64,000 nt of DNA from Spirochaetota bacterium (GCA_017999915.1 JAGNKX010000011.1:1-64000); one strand, 5' to 3'; positions 1-8,483 are shown, counted from the stretch's first letter. A program made the numbers and translations. The notes: a model not told the origin generated them from the letters alone.

Positions 1-47
1 ATCATTCTAATTTTTTGATCCATAGGTTTCTCCATTCTCCAGGGCAT
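1..47 (-). CDS. IS481-family transposase, N-terminal fragment (runs off window)
   Basis: Fifteen codons are visible, reading MPWRMEKPMDQKIRM, and the frame is open at the window edge. Starts of the type MPW...MDQ+ are typical of IS481-family integrase-core transposases, which begin with a helix-turn-helix. The ATG at 47 is preceded by GGAGG about 5 bases upstream. Only the very N-terminus is visible, so the DDE core cannot be assessed. Confidence 0.6.
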   Translation of the reverse strand, partial: MPWRMEKPMDQKIRM

Positions 48-75
48 GGTTTTCCTCCATGTCCCTAATATAATG

Positions 76-122
76 TGTAACCTATGTGCCCGGTTTATTC
101 TGTTACCTATCTGTCCGGTTTA
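76..122. repeat. two 22-bp subterminal repeats of the insertion sequence
   Basis: TGTAACCTATGTGCCCGGTT at 76 and TGTTACCTATCTGTCCGGTT at 101 form two 22-bp units (76-97 and 101-122) with three mismatches and a 25-bp period. They lie between the transposase start and the putative terminus. Such subterminal repeats are probable transposase-binding sites. Confidence 0.6.
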
Positions 123-126
123 TACA

Positions 127-279
127 ACCCCCTAACCCCCTCTCCATTTGATGGAGAGGGCGCGCGAAGTGCGTGTGAGGCCTTACCAAGAGGGAGAAGT
201 ACAGCGGGTGAGGTCATAATTCCTTGACAAAAAACCTTTCCTGGACGGGATGTTGATAAGAATTTTGCCGGAGATCGAT
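127..279. repeat. intergenic C/G-rich inverted-repeat segment
   Basis: CCCTCTCCAT (138-147) and ATGGAGAGGG (151-160) make a perfect 10-bp hairpin, followed by CGCGCGAAGTGCGTGTGAGG and, near 210, GGGTGAGGTC. The same style of segment (CCCTCTCCC arms, GGTGAGG outer edge) recurs at 13822-13975 and in part near 19496, so this is a dispersed intergenic repeat family. No gene is seen before the SDR gene at 280. Confidence 0.5.
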
Positions 280-1359
280 ATGACGACAAAGAAATCAGCG
301 AACCTTGCGGTCCTCATTACCGGCGGCGCCGGTTTCCTGGGACGGGCCCTGGTCGGGGAGCTCCTCAAAAAAGACGGGGCCTCTCTTTCACCGGACCGCA
401 TCCGCATCCTTGACTCAAAGCCCCCTTCCTGGGACCATGACGGCCGGGTCATCTTCATGAAGGGCGACATCCGGTCGCCGGAGGACCTGGACCGCGCCTG
501 CAGGGGCGTCGACCTCGTGTACCACTGTGCGGCGGCCATCGACTGGGGACAGCGTCCCCGCTCCTTCCTGTACGGCGTCAACGTCAATGGCACCGCCAAT
601 GTCATAGCAGCCACGGCCCGGTGCGGGGCCCGGGGCCTCGTGTACACCAGCACCATGGATGTCATCTACGACGGCGGCGCCATCGTCGACGGCGACGAAA
701 CCATCCCCTATCCGGCAAAATTCACCATGACCTACGCCGAGACCAAGGCCATAGCGGAGCAGGAGGTGCTCCGGGCCAACGGCATGGAGCGCCCTTCGGC
801 GCCGCCCCTGAAGACCTGCGTGATACGGCCCTGCGGCATGTTCGGCGAAGCGGACCCGTACCATGTAAGCTCCTGCCTGAAAATGGCCCAGAGCGGCAGG
901 CTCGCCTTCCGCATCGGCAGCGGCAGGGCCTTGTTCCAGCACGTGTACGTGGGGAACGTGGCACACGCCCACGTGCTGGCGGGGAAATCGCTCATGGAAA
1001 AGGACGGCGCCGCCTCGGGCAACGTATACTTCATCACGGACTTCAAGGCGAAAAATTTCTTCGATTACATGGAGCCGATACTGGAGGGAATAGGTTCCCC
1101 CATGCCGCCCCGGAGCCGGAGCGTGCCGATGCCGGTCATGTACGCACTGGGAGTGCTCTGCGAGGGCGCGTCGTGGCTCTGCAGGCCCTTTGTCCGCCTG
1201 GCGCCGGTGATCAGCAGGACCAGCGTGAACATGGTGTGCAAGGATTTCACATTCAAAAGCGAGAAGGCGGCCAGTGACCTTGGTTACCGCCCCCTCTACA
1301 CCGAGGAGGAGGCCATCGCCAGGACCGTGTCGTACTTCAGGGCCAACGGCCCGGTCTGA
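280..1359 (+). CDS. NAD(P)-dependent epimerase / 3-beta-hydroxysteroid dehydrogenase-like extended SDR
   Basis: A 359-residue extended short-chain dehydrogenase. The N-terminus carries the Rossmann motif TGGAGFLG (about residues 14-21), then the strand motif VYHCAAAID, a YTSTMDV segment and the catalytic YAETK (YxxxK) about residue 160. The C-terminal half resembles 3-beta-HSD/sterol dehydrogenases, which oxidise a 3-hydroxyl using NAD(P); the substrate cannot be told. I chose the ATG at 280 because GGAG lies just upstream; an in-frame ATG at 250 has a poorer site and would add ten residues. It ends 1 bp from the convergent gene at 1361. It starts just downstream of the insertion-sequence end, so its original promoter may have been displaced. 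Confidence 0.8.
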   Translation: MTTKKSANLAVLITGGAGFLGRALVGELLKKDGASLSPDRIRILDSKPPSWDHDGRVIFMKGDIRSPEDLDRACRGVDLVYHCAAAIDWGQRPRSFLYGVNVNGTANVIAATARCGARGLVYTSTMDVIYDGGAIVDGDETIPYPAKFTMTYAETKAIAEQEVLRANGMERPSAPPLKTCVIRPCGMFGEADPYHVSSCLKMAQSGRLAFRIGSGRALFQHVYVGNVAHAHVLAGKSLMEKDGAASGNVYFITDFKAKNFFDYMEPILEGIGSPMPPRSRSVPMPVMYALGVLCEGASWLCRPFVRLAPVISRTSVNMVCKDFTFKSEKAASDLGYRPLYTEEEAIARTVSYFRANGPV

Positions 1360-1360
1360 C

Positions 1361-2119
1361 CTACTCCATGAGGGCGTTGAGCGCCTTCAGGTCCATCGCC
1401 CTCGCCAGGTCCTCGGACGCATCGCCCTCGATGATGATCTCCATCATCTGCGCCGAAACATTGGAACGGTCCTTCACGGCTTCAGGAAGAATGGAGAATT
1501 CGCCACGCCTGTTCCACCGTCCCAGGTAGAGCACCAGCCTCTTCTTCTTTTTTTCCTCCATCAGGTAGGCGTATTTCGCGCCGGGAAGCTGGAATTCATC
1601 GCCGCCCCGGATGTTTCCCGCTGTTTTGGCCGGATTGATTCTCACCGTGATCCGCGCCGTCAACGCGCCGGCCGGGACTGCGCCAAGGGCGTCCAGCTCC
1701 TCCTGGAGCTTCCGCAGCTTCTTGGAATCATCCCGCTCCGCCGCGTCGCTCATCTCCGCCGCGAGCCTCGCGGCCTTGCCTGCCGACGGGCCCCTGCCGA
1801 AATTCCTGATGTTTTCCAGTACTTTTTTTTCATTGGAGTAGGTCACACACAGGGTCCACTCCATGGGAAAGCCGGGGTCCTCGCAGATCGAGGACGGATC
1901 GCCACCGATCGGCTCCTCCCTGATCCACCCCTCCGGCGCCGGCGCCAGGGCGGCCCTGATCGTCCGCAGGGCGGCGGCATGGGAGCTCTTTTCCGAGGCG
2001 GTCAGCGGCCTCCTGGCGGGGCATTTTTCTTCTTTGCCGGCCGCGATTGAATACAAAGGATACAGTACAGCAAACAGCAGTGCTGATGCCGTGATACAAT
2101 TCAGCATCTTCACGTTCAT
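1361..2119 (-). CDS. exported protein of unknown function
   Basis: A 252-residue protein with a typical signal peptide (hydrophobic stretch about residues 8-26, likely cleavage after SIAA). The mature part starts with a KEEKCPARR segment and has two further Cys residues (SSICEDPGF, WTLCVTYS) that could form disulfides. A basic EEKKKKR patch lies in the C-terminal third. An AAGGAG ribosome site lies about 7 bases before the ATG. I do not recognise the family. It converges tail to tail with the SDR gene. Confidence 0.6.
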   Translation of the reverse strand: MNVKMLNCITASALLFAVLYPLYSIAAGKEEKCPARRPLTASEKSSHAAALRTIRAALAPAPEGWIREEPIGGDPSSICEDPGFPMEWTLCVTYSNEKKVLENIRNFGRGPSAGKAARLAAEMSDAAERDDSKKLRKLQEELDALGAVPAGALTARITVRINPAKTAGNIRGGDEFQLPGAKYAYLMEEKKKKRLVLYLGRWNRRGEFSILPEAVKDRSNVSAQMMEIIIEGDASEDLARAMDLKALNALME

Positions 2120-2202
2120 GGGGCAGCTCCTTGGACAGGGCAGGTTTATGCGCTGGATGATGATACAATGCGAAAGGATTTTTTACAAATATAATTTATA
2201 TT

Positions 2203-2262
2203 TAGGAAACTCCGACCAGATAGGTAAAGGTCCAGGAGACACATGGGGTCTTAAATGCACCG
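2203..2262. repeat. diverged copy of the 116-bp intergenic repeat
   Basis: TAGGAAACTCCGACCAGATA at 2203 closely matches the left end of the repeats at 3510 and 8484, followed by GGTAAAGGTCCA and a GGTCTTA block. Similarity fades after about 60 bases. The surrounding 2120-2398 stretch contains nothing else I can identify. Confidence 0.55.
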
Positions 2263-2398
2263 GTTACAGGCCATGTCACCAGGAAGGGACATGATGTGCC
2301 AATGAATAGCGGATGAATGGACCCGGCCGGTTGCGGCGCCGTAACGGTCCTGCCGCGCAGTGCCGCTCACGGTCTCCCCGAGGATTTCATGAGACCCG

Positions 2399-3439
2399 TT
2401 ACTTTTTCGCATCGACCGAATCCAGGAAATCTCCCAGGAGTTTCGCGAATTCGTCGGGCCGGTCGTAAAACCCGAAGTGACCGGCATCTTTTATCACGAC
2501 GAATTTCGAGTTCTTCAGGATGTCGCAGTACTCCCGGCTCCCCTTCTCGTCCTGGATGTCCTTCCCTCCGTGGATCACCAAGGCGGGAATGGACAGGTTC
2601 CGCAGGGCATCCCGGTAGTCATGTTCTTTCCCCATGCTGAAGAACATGCCGAAGGTCATCCAGCCGTTGGTCCCCATGGGGCCTCTGAATGCGGGAAGCG
2701 GCATGCCCGCGGCCTTCGCTGCGGGGCCGTAGTATTTCATGAACTCCAGGTTCAGGGCGCTCAGTTCCCCCTCGCTCCTTGAGAATATATTCCTGAAGTC
2801 CATATATTGTTCCAGGAATTTCCCGAAGTCCCCCTGCATGGCCGGCGGCAGCAGGTCGCCGATCCGCTTGTAGAAATCCCCATATTCCGAGGGGAGGCGG
2901 AGCACCGTGGCCGGCGAGACCAGCACCAGCGCCTCAACCCTCTCCGGGAACTCGGCGGCGTAGAGCACCGACAGGAAGGCCCCGAAGGAATGGCCCACCA
3001 ATGTGAGCTTCTCCACGTTCAATATCCTTCGTATTCTCTCGATGTCCGCCACCTGGGCACCCAGGCCCAGGGTCCGCTCCAGCGTCTTCATGTTCTCGAA
3101 GTAGTTCGTGCCTGCGAACCTGTCAAAGGGCTTCGTGGACCTGCCGCAACCCCGCTGGTCGTAATAGTGGAAGCGGTACTTCAGGCCCTTGAGCGCGGCG
3201 AGGGGCTTCTCAAAGGGATATCCCGGCCCGCCGTGCACCACCAGGACTTTTTTCCCCTGCCCGGACGAGAAATGATACAGCCTGATGTCCTTCTCCACCA
3301 GCCAGTACTCGGCCCCGCCGGTCTGCCTTGGAGGATCCAGGGGTGCGCGGAGGTTATCGCCGCTCCGCACCATGCCCGGCCTGTAAAGGGGCCTTCCCAT
3401 GGTGTACCAGAAATAGCCGAGCACGAGGATCGCCAGCAC
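2399..3439 (-). CDS. membrane-anchored alpha/beta hydrolase (proline iminopeptidase-like); 5' end disrupted by a frameshift
   Basis: As called, 346 residues starting in an N-terminal membrane segment (LAILVLGYFWYTMG). The hydrolase core has the oxyanion motif HGGPG (about residue 69), YYDQRGCGRS, the nucleophile elbow GHSFG (about residue 148), an acid in HGGKD and the catalytic His in DAGHFG. The HGGPG plus DQRGCGRS pair is typical of proline iminopeptidase-like (S33) hydrolases. The true start is probably the ATG at 3479, which has AAGGAG 7-8 bases upstream. That ATG leads through a run of eight A (T8 at 3467-3474) into the wrong frame; with seven A it would read MLKKLSIVIGSVIVLAILVL and join this frame as a perfect signal anchor. 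Confidence 0.8.
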   Translation of the reverse strand: MLAILVLGYFWYTMGRPLYRPGMVRSGDNLRAPLDPPRQTGGAEYWLVEKDIRLYHFSSGQGKKVLVVHGGPGYPFEKPLAALKGLKYRFHYYDQRGCGRSTKPFDRFAGTNYFENMKTLERTLGLGAQVADIERIRRILNVEKLTLVGHSFGAFLSVLYAAEFPERVEALVLVSPATVLRLPSEYGDFYKRIGDLLPPAMQGDFGKFLEQYMDFRNIFSRSEGELSALNLEFMKYYGPAAKAAGMPLPAFRGPMGTNGWMTFGMFFSMGKEHDYRDALRNLSIPALVIHGGKDIQDEKGSREYCDILKNSKFVVIKDAGHFGFYDRPDEFAKLLGDFLDSVDAKK

Positions 3440-3509
3440 TATGACCGATCCGATAACGATTGATAATTTTTTTTAACATGACCTTCTCCTTGATATAAGT
3501 AATTATACT

Positions 3510-3625
3510 ATTATATAGGAAACTCTGACCAGATCGGTAATGGCCCAATAGATATAACAGGTCTTATCTGAAGCATAAAAAGGCATATGTCAACTGTAAA
3601 AGTTATGGACAGGGGCTTTAAAATT
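3510..3625 (+). repeat. 116-bp direct repeat, copy A (left bracket of sugar block)
   Basis: This segment is nearly identical (about three mismatches, no gaps, constant offset 4974) to 8484-8599 in the same orientation. It begins ATTATATAGGAAACTCTGAC and ends GGACAGGGGCTTTAAAATT. The 3' part encodes MSTVKVMDRG, the start of the reading frame at 3587. Diverged relatives occur at 2203 and 43582. Confidence 0.9.
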
Positions 3626-3964
3626 TTTCTGAAGGCCCTGTCGAGCGAAATGCCGAAGCTCCGGAGTATGATCGTCGCCTTCGGTGAGCTCATCGTCATG
3701 GAAAGGGACCTGACCTCGTGCCTTGAGCGGCTCTTCGGCAGGGGGAAACTACTGGAGGGGACCGCTCTCCCCGGAACAAGCCCGGACATAAGGATACGCG
3801 ACCTGGCGTCGAAGTCATACAACACCACCTACAACAGGGCGGAACAGTTTCTGAAACAGGCCGAATGGGCCAGGTACGGAGAGAAACTGAAGGCCCGCCT
3901 TCCAACATGCCTGTTTTCGCAGGCACGGCCTCCATCCTGGAGGCCGCCGGGTCGAGCTCTTTGA
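3587..3964 (+). CDS. hypothetical protein, possibly a decayed gene beginning inside a repeat
   Basis: A 125-residue frame starting MSTVKVMDRGFK inside the 116-bp repeat. Residues 15-105 (KALSSEMPKLRSMIVAFGEL to YGEKLKARL) look like real, mostly helical protein; the last 20 residues (SQARPPSWRPPGRAL) look like out-of-frame sequence. A different frame just downstream reads VELFDEGKDPAPGEHG up to about 4030, which suggests a frameshift and a longer ancestral gene. The N-terminus vaguely recalls phage virion-morphogenesis proteins, but this is too weak to name. No convincing ribosome site is present. Confidence 0.35.
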   Translation: MSTVKVMDRGFKIFLKALSSEMPKLRSMIVAFGELIVMERDLTSCLERLFGRGKLLEGTALPGTSPDIRIRDLASKSYNTTYNRAEQFLKQAEWARYGEKLKARLPTCLFSQARPPSWRPPGRAL

Positions 3965-4027
3965 CGAAGGGAAGGATCCCGCCCCCGGTGAACACGGGTG
4001 CGGGAAAGAACTTATCTCCTGGATTTA

Positions 4028-5413
4028 CTACACCTGCTTTTTTTCTTCCATCTCCTTGATCTGCCGGAGAATATCCCGGTATCTCTCCTCGTTGATGGGA
4101 TAAAAATAAAGTACAAGGGCGCCCGCGGCGAGTATGGCTGCCGGTATTGGTCCGAGGAAAAGGCGGATGCCAAGCTGAGCAGAGGGCGTCTGTGCTACGT
4201 TCTCAACGTATCCGGACAGGCTGAGGATCCACCCCATGACAAAAATGGCAAAGGCCTGGCCGATCTTAAACCCCCAGGTCCATATGCTGTAGAAGGCTCC
4301 CTCCCGGCGCTCGCCGGTTTTGAGGTAATCGTACTCGATCGCGTCAGGGACTATCGCAAAGGGCATAGCATAGGTGAAGCCGAACCCGATCCCGGTAAAA
4401 AACATCATGCCGTACATGAAATTGATGCCGAGAACATGGCCGTAGAAGAAGATGATCATGAGCGCGAAAGCTTTAATGAGAAGGCCGATCGCGTAGACGA
4501 GCTTCTTACCGATTTTTTTGGACAGGATGACGCTCACCGGGATCATCGTCAGCGCGGTGATAATCAGAATTGGCAGCGCTATGTTGGTCCCTTCAACGTG
4601 ATTGAGTATGTACTTGAAATAATAGATGGCGATGCCGCTCAGAATGGTTATGCCCATGATGTGGAACACGTAGGCAAGGAGGATAAGAAGGTACGGCTTG
4701 TTTTTGAAGACCGTGCGGTAGGTTTTCAATATCCCCATCGATTCGGCGGGCCGAAGCTTCGCCGGTTCCCGTACCAATATGACGGTCAGCAGAGCGGTGA
4801 TCATCATGGCGCCGCCGAAGATCGCGCCCAGGGCGGCGAACCCGACGGTCTTGTCCGCGAACATCCCGACGAGGGGAAGGGCCACGCCGGCGCCCAGGAG
4901 CGTTCCTATCGCCGCGAACCCGAAGCGGAACCCGTTGAGGCTGGTGCGCTCGTGGAAGTCCTGCGTCAGCTCGGGCACCATGGCGTTGTAGGGGATGTTG
5001 ACCGTCGAGTACGAGGTGCAGAGCAGCATGTAGATCACCGTCACCCATATGAAAAGAAAAGTCTGGTTCGCGGCACTCTGCCAGCCCCCTCCCATGAACA
5101 TCGCCGGATTGAGAAACATGAATATCATGGTTATGAAGAGGGGGATCGAGCCGGCGAGTAGGTACGGCCTGCGTCGCCCCATTGTGCTCCTGGTGCGGTC
5201 TGATATGTACCCGATGACGGGGTCGTAGAAGGCATCCCATATCCTGCCGATCATGAGGGCGGTGCCCGCTAGACCCGCAGCGAGCCCCACCGTGTCGGTG
5301 AGATAATTCATCAGCACGAACGCGGTGACCGTGAAGAAGAGGTTGCCGCCGACGTCGCAGACCCCGTAACCGAGTTTGGTCTTGAGAGATAATTTGGACA
5401 ATGTGTTTCCCAT
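4028..5413 (-). CDS. GPH-family glycoside/hexuronide:cation symporter (MFS)
   Basis: A 461-residue transporter with about 12 membrane segments. The N-terminus (KLSLKTKLGYGVCDVGGNLF), the TM2-loop motif YDPVIGYISDRTRSTMGRRR and NIPYNAMVPELTQDFHERT are hallmarks of the glycoside-pentoside-hexuronide family (MelB, XynP, YicJ). These import sugars with H+ or Na+ across the inner membrane. The ATG at 5413 has GGGAG upstream. It is the last gene of a same-strand run (isomerase, dehydrogenase, transporter), so it probably imports the sugar those enzymes process; the sugar cannot be told from sequence. Confidence 0.88.
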   Translation of the reverse strand: MGNTLSKLSLKTKLGYGVCDVGGNLFFTVTAFVLMNYLTDTVGLAAGLAGTALMIGRIWDAFYDPVIGYISDRTRSTMGRRRPYLLAGSIPLFITMIFMFLNPAMFMGGGWQSAANQTFLFIWVTVIYMLLCTSYSTVNIPYNAMVPELTQDFHERTSLNGFRFGFAAIGTLLGAGVALPLVGMFADKTVGFAALGAIFGGAMMITALLTVILVREPAKLRPAESMGILKTYRTVFKNKPYLLILLAYVFHIMGITILSGIAIYYFKYILNHVEGTNIALPILIITALTMIPVSVILSKKIGKKLVYAIGLLIKAFALMIIFFYGHVLGINFMYGMMFFTGIGFGFTYAMPFAIVPDAIEYDYLKTGERREGAFYSIWTWGFKIGQAFAIFVMGWILSLSGYVENVAQTPSAQLGIRLFLGPIPAAILAAGALVLYFYPINEERYRDILRQIKEMEEKKQV

Positions 5414-5498
5414 GGCTTAGCTCCCTTCCTATTAATACCCCAATGTTGATCTCAGCGATTGCAATGTCGCCACATCAAGCCCCGAAAAAAGGCCTTGG

Positions 5499-6683
5499 TT
5501 ACCAGTCGTGGGGACGATCGGTCTGGAACGATTCTATTTCACGAAACAGATTATCGCGCGTAATCTTGATCCCTTCCCTGGCAGACTTGTACGACGCGAG
5601 GGTCCACGCGATGGTGAGGAAAGAGTCTTCCGGCGTCGCGCCCCATGGGCCGCTGATGCCGTCTTTCATCGTATTCTCATGACGCACATTATCGATAAAG
5701 TACTTCATTTGCCGGTAAAACATGGTTTTCTTCCTGCTGTAAGGAAATATGACCGGATAGTAATGGTTATGGAGGATGTTTAGAAGCCGGTAAACGCCCA
5801 CCTTTAAGCGGCGCTTCTTGTACGCATGGGCGGCCCTGAAGGCGATCTTCCCCTTTTCTCCGTAAATATATCCCCGTTCAAACCCATAAGGACTTCCGGT
5901 GCGGATGACGTTCTTATCATAAAGAAGCACCGCGCCGTTGGAAAGCTTGAAGGTGGCCACCGCCAGATCCTCATACGGGCGCGATTCCGGATAGCATCGT
6001 TTCGTTTCGCATGAAACCTGTTCAATTTCCATTCCGTAGAACCGGATAATATCCAAATAGTGCGGCGCGTGATCAAAAAAATCGCCTCCGCCCGCCCTTA
6101 CATCGCTGTACCTCCAGAAGCCGAAGTCCCGCACCAGGTCGAATCCATATTTTTTCAGTTTCTGAACGATCTTTCCAAGCGGGCCGGCAGTGAAATCGGG
6201 AATGAAAAAGTACCAGAAGATACTTATCTGGAAGATCCTTCCAAGGGAATTGTTCATCAAGAGCTCCCTGATTCTCTGATGTCCCGGTTCAAATCGCTTG
6301 CAATGGCCCATGAGGATATAGACGTTTTGTTTTTTGCCGGCTTCAAGTATGGTACGGCAGTCCTTCAGATTCGTCGCCATCGGCTTCTCGCACAGGATCG
6401 GAAGGCCTTTTCTGGCGCTGTCTTCAACATGTACCGCGTGGAGTGATGGCGGCGACGATATGACGACTGCGTCCAGCTCTTCATTTTCGAGCATTGTGCG
6501 GTGGTCCTCGTAAACTCCCTGCACATGGTACTTTTTTGCGAACAGGCTTCTGTTGCGGTGATCGGGATCGCTGATGGCCGCGATATATGCCCGGCCATCA
6601 GCCTTGATGGCGGGACCATGGCCCACACGGCAAATATTCCCCGCGCCGATAAGACCTATTCTTGTTTTATCGCTTTTTTTCAT
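5499..6683 (-). CDS. Gfo/Idh/MocA-family oxidoreductase
   Basis: A 394-residue NAD(P)-dependent sugar or cyclitol dehydrogenase. The N-terminal Rossmann domain has GLIGAGNICRVGH, then AAISDPD, and the signature CEKPMA (about residue 97) with its catalytic Lys. The second domain contains GGGDFFDHAPHYLDIIRFYG, matching the family GG-x-x-x-D-x-x-x-H active-site segment. I prefer the ATG at 6683, nine bases after AGAGG, over the ATG at 6692 that directly abuts it. It is AT-richer than the flanking chromosome. A truncated relative lies at 7736. The substrate is unknown. Confidence 0.87.
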   Translation of the reverse strand: MKKSDKTRIGLIGAGNICRVGHGPAIKADGRAYIAAISDPDHRNRSLFAKKYHVQGVYEDHRTMLENEELDAVVISSPPSLHAVHVEDSARKGLPILCEKPMATNLKDCRTILEAGKKQNVYILMGHCKRFEPGHQRIRELLMNNSLGRIFQISIFWYFFIPDFTAGPLGKIVQKLKKYGFDLVRDFGFWRYSDVRAGGGDFFDHAPHYLDIIRFYGMEIEQVSCETKRCYPESRPYEDLAVATFKLSNGAVLLYDKNVIRTGSPYGFERGYIYGEKGKIAFRAAHAYKKRRLKVGVYRLLNILHNHYYPVIFPYSRKKTMFYRQMKYFIDNVRHENTMKDGISGPWGATPEDSFLTIAWTLASYKSAREGIKITRDNLFREIESFQTDRPHDW

Positions 6684-6833
6684 AATTCCCATCCTCTGGC
6701 GTTTTATATCCTTTTATTATCAAGGCAATTCCATTGCATAAAACGAATATAACGCCGGTGCATCTTCCATGGCACGGGTTCATTTCGTGCGGCTTTAAAC
6801 GATTGAGGGCAGTCACAAGACTACCCTCCCTGA

Positions 6834-7673
6834 TTATATTTGCCGCAATATTGCCTTAAGGTACTCTTTCGATTCAATCGCCCAGGCATCAATATCGATC
6901 GGATATCCGGTATGGACCTGTACCGTTAAATCGCCGTTATACTTTATTTCCTTGAGCGCGGAAAGAAAAGCTTTCCAGTTGACCGATCCGCGTCCGGGAG
7001 GCTGGTGATTGTCGCCCTGGCCGACGCCGTCGTTGTCGTTGCAATGGACGTACACAAGGTCTTTTCCCGCCTTTCGTACCGCGTCCGAAAGATTCGGATC
7101 GGTGATGTTTTGATCGGCCGTATCTATCATTACCTTGCAGTTGGGCGAATTGATTTCACGCATCATTTGAAGCGCGTCGTCCAGCGTCACCACCACGCGC
7201 GATTCGCACCATGTGAGGGTGTGAATCGCCATCATTACGCCTTTTTCCTTGGCATGTGCGACGACTTCACCCATGCATTCACGGTTCCATTCCCACGCCT
7301 GTTCCCGCGATGTTCCATGTATCATGTGGCCGCTGATCATATTGACGATGGGAATTTTCATGTCAGCGGCCATATCAACGCAATCGATATAGTATTCCAC
7401 TGACTTCTTCCTGATTTTCTCATTGGAATGGGAAAAATTGATGTGAAGCGCCAACCCTCCCCCATTGACTGAGAGCGCCACCGCATCCAGCCCGGAATCC
7501 TTTATTACTTCCATTACCTTCCGGCGTGCCCCGGCGTCATACAGATCGGGACCGAGGTGAGGACTGTACGCCCACATGTCTACGACCTTATATCCTATCT
7601 TCCCGATTCTTCTCACCGCTTCTTCCAGTGTCGTGTAATCAAGATAGCCCATTGTGCAAAAGCCCAGTCTCAT
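6834..7673 (-). CDS. sugar phosphate isomerase/epimerase (xylose isomerase-like TIM barrel)
   Basis: A 279-residue AP-endonuclease-2/xylose-isomerase-like TIM barrel. It shows the ordered metal-site segments of the family: an early GYKVVDMWAYSPHLG, IPIVNMISGH, the Asp of KVMIDTADQN, the His of LVYVHCNDNDG, and GRGSVNWKAFLSAL near the end. Members isomerise or epimerise ketoses, inososes or related sugars using a divalent metal. AGGAGG lies 9 bases before the ATG. It is upstream of the Gfo/Idh gene on the same strand (about 150-bp gap), a pairing common in inositol-type and keto-sugar catabolism. Confidence 0.85.
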   Translation of the reverse strand: MRLGFCTMGYLDYTTLEEAVRRIGKIGYKVVDMWAYSPHLGPDLYDAGARRKVMEVIKDSGLDAVALSVNGGGLALHINFSHSNEKIRKKSVEYYIDCVDMAADMKIPIVNMISGHMIHGTSREQAWEWNRECMGEVVAHAKEKGVMMAIHTLTWCESRVVVTLDDALQMMREINSPNCKVMIDTADQNITDPNLSDAVRKAGKDLVYVHCNDNDGVGQGDNHQPPGRGSVNWKAFLSALKEIKYNGDLTVQVHTGYPIDIDAWAIESKEYLKAILRQI

Positions 7674-7735
7674 GATAAATACCTCCTATGGTAAATTGCA
7701 TTTCATTATTATTACTTATTAAACAGCTCCTCCCT

Positions 7736-8221
7736 TTATATCTCCCTTCCTTCCGCGGCCGATAGGTACGCGGCCAGCGTCCATACAACCGCGATCATGG
7801 CATCCTTAATGCTTGCCGCCCATTGTTCCCCCTGATCGTGTTTGCCTGCCGCTCTATTATCAATCCTGTCGATAATGTGTTTCATCTGCCTGAAGTAGAG
7901 GATGTGTTTTTTGCCTCTGGGAAGGAATTGAGGAGTGTAAATATCCGGAATGATGTTGAACTTTTTGTTGAGTTTGAGCTTCATGGGTTTGTGCTGATAC
8001 TCCTGAAATGCCTCAAATTCGACCTTCGCGTATTCGCCGTAAAAATGGCCCTTTTCAAATCCACTGGGCCTTCCCATGACCATGATGATCTTCTCCATAA
8101 CGGCAACCGAATCGTTTGCAAGGGAGAACACAGCCATAAGGCTTTCCACCGGTTCAATTTTGGTCAGAAAATATATAAAATGATTATTGCATATTATACA
8201 ATAATTATGTATAATAAACAC
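7736..8221 (-). pseudogene. N-terminally truncated Gfo/Idh/MocA oxidoreductase remnant
   Basis: The open frame encodes 161 residues, but only the part from about 8150 down to 7736 is real homology. It parallels the C-terminal third of the dehydrogenase at 5499: GFEKGHFYGE versus GFERGYIYGE, YFRQMKHIID versus FYRQMKYFID, and VWTLAAYLSAAEGREI versus AWTLASYKSAREGIKI. The Rossmann domain and the CEKP motif are absent. The first 25 codons (MFIIHNYCIICNNHF...) are AT-rich non-homologous sequence. It is probably the remnant of a second dehydrogenase gene cut by a deletion that brought the AT-rich stretch and the repeat at 8484 next to it. Confidence 0.75.
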
Positions 8222-8483
8222 AAAAATAATTCCATGTCAATAACTAATTTAAAATTAATAAATATATCAGTAATTATTCTTAAATAGGGTATTTAATCGT
8301 TATTAACCGGCTTATATAGGACGCGCCGCAATCTGGATCAGTCCTCAGGAAAATACAACAGCTACAGGGGGAACAATGATTGTTAAAGGAGACAAAAATA
8401 TATACCGGACACAATAATGTCCGGCTTTACTCTTTTATAATTCATGAGGACTTCTCAAAATTACTTTTAAAAGGTCCCCATTG
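8222..8483. other. AT-rich intergenic stretch, no gene seen
   Basis: This stretch is much AT-richer than its surroundings, notably 8160-8290 (ATAATTATGTATAATAAAC, AAATTAATAAATATATC). It may hold promoters for the minus-strand sugar genes, but I see no confident -35/-10 pair and no coding frame. A small inverted repeat around ACCGGACA...TGTCCGG (8403-8424) could fold. Confidence 0.5.

Larger units (their letters stand above)
1..126 (-). mobile_element. terminal end of an IS481-like insertion sequence, rest lies left of the window
   Basis: The first 126 bases look like the 5' end of an insertion sequence read on the minus strand. From the outer edge (near 126) inward there is a TGTATAAACCGGACAGAT terminus, two imperfect 22-bp repeats, a GGAGG ribosome site and the start of a transposase. 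A TGT terminus followed by short subterminal repeats fits the IS481/IS21-like pattern. No target-site duplication can be checked because the other end is outside the window. Confidence 0.65.
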
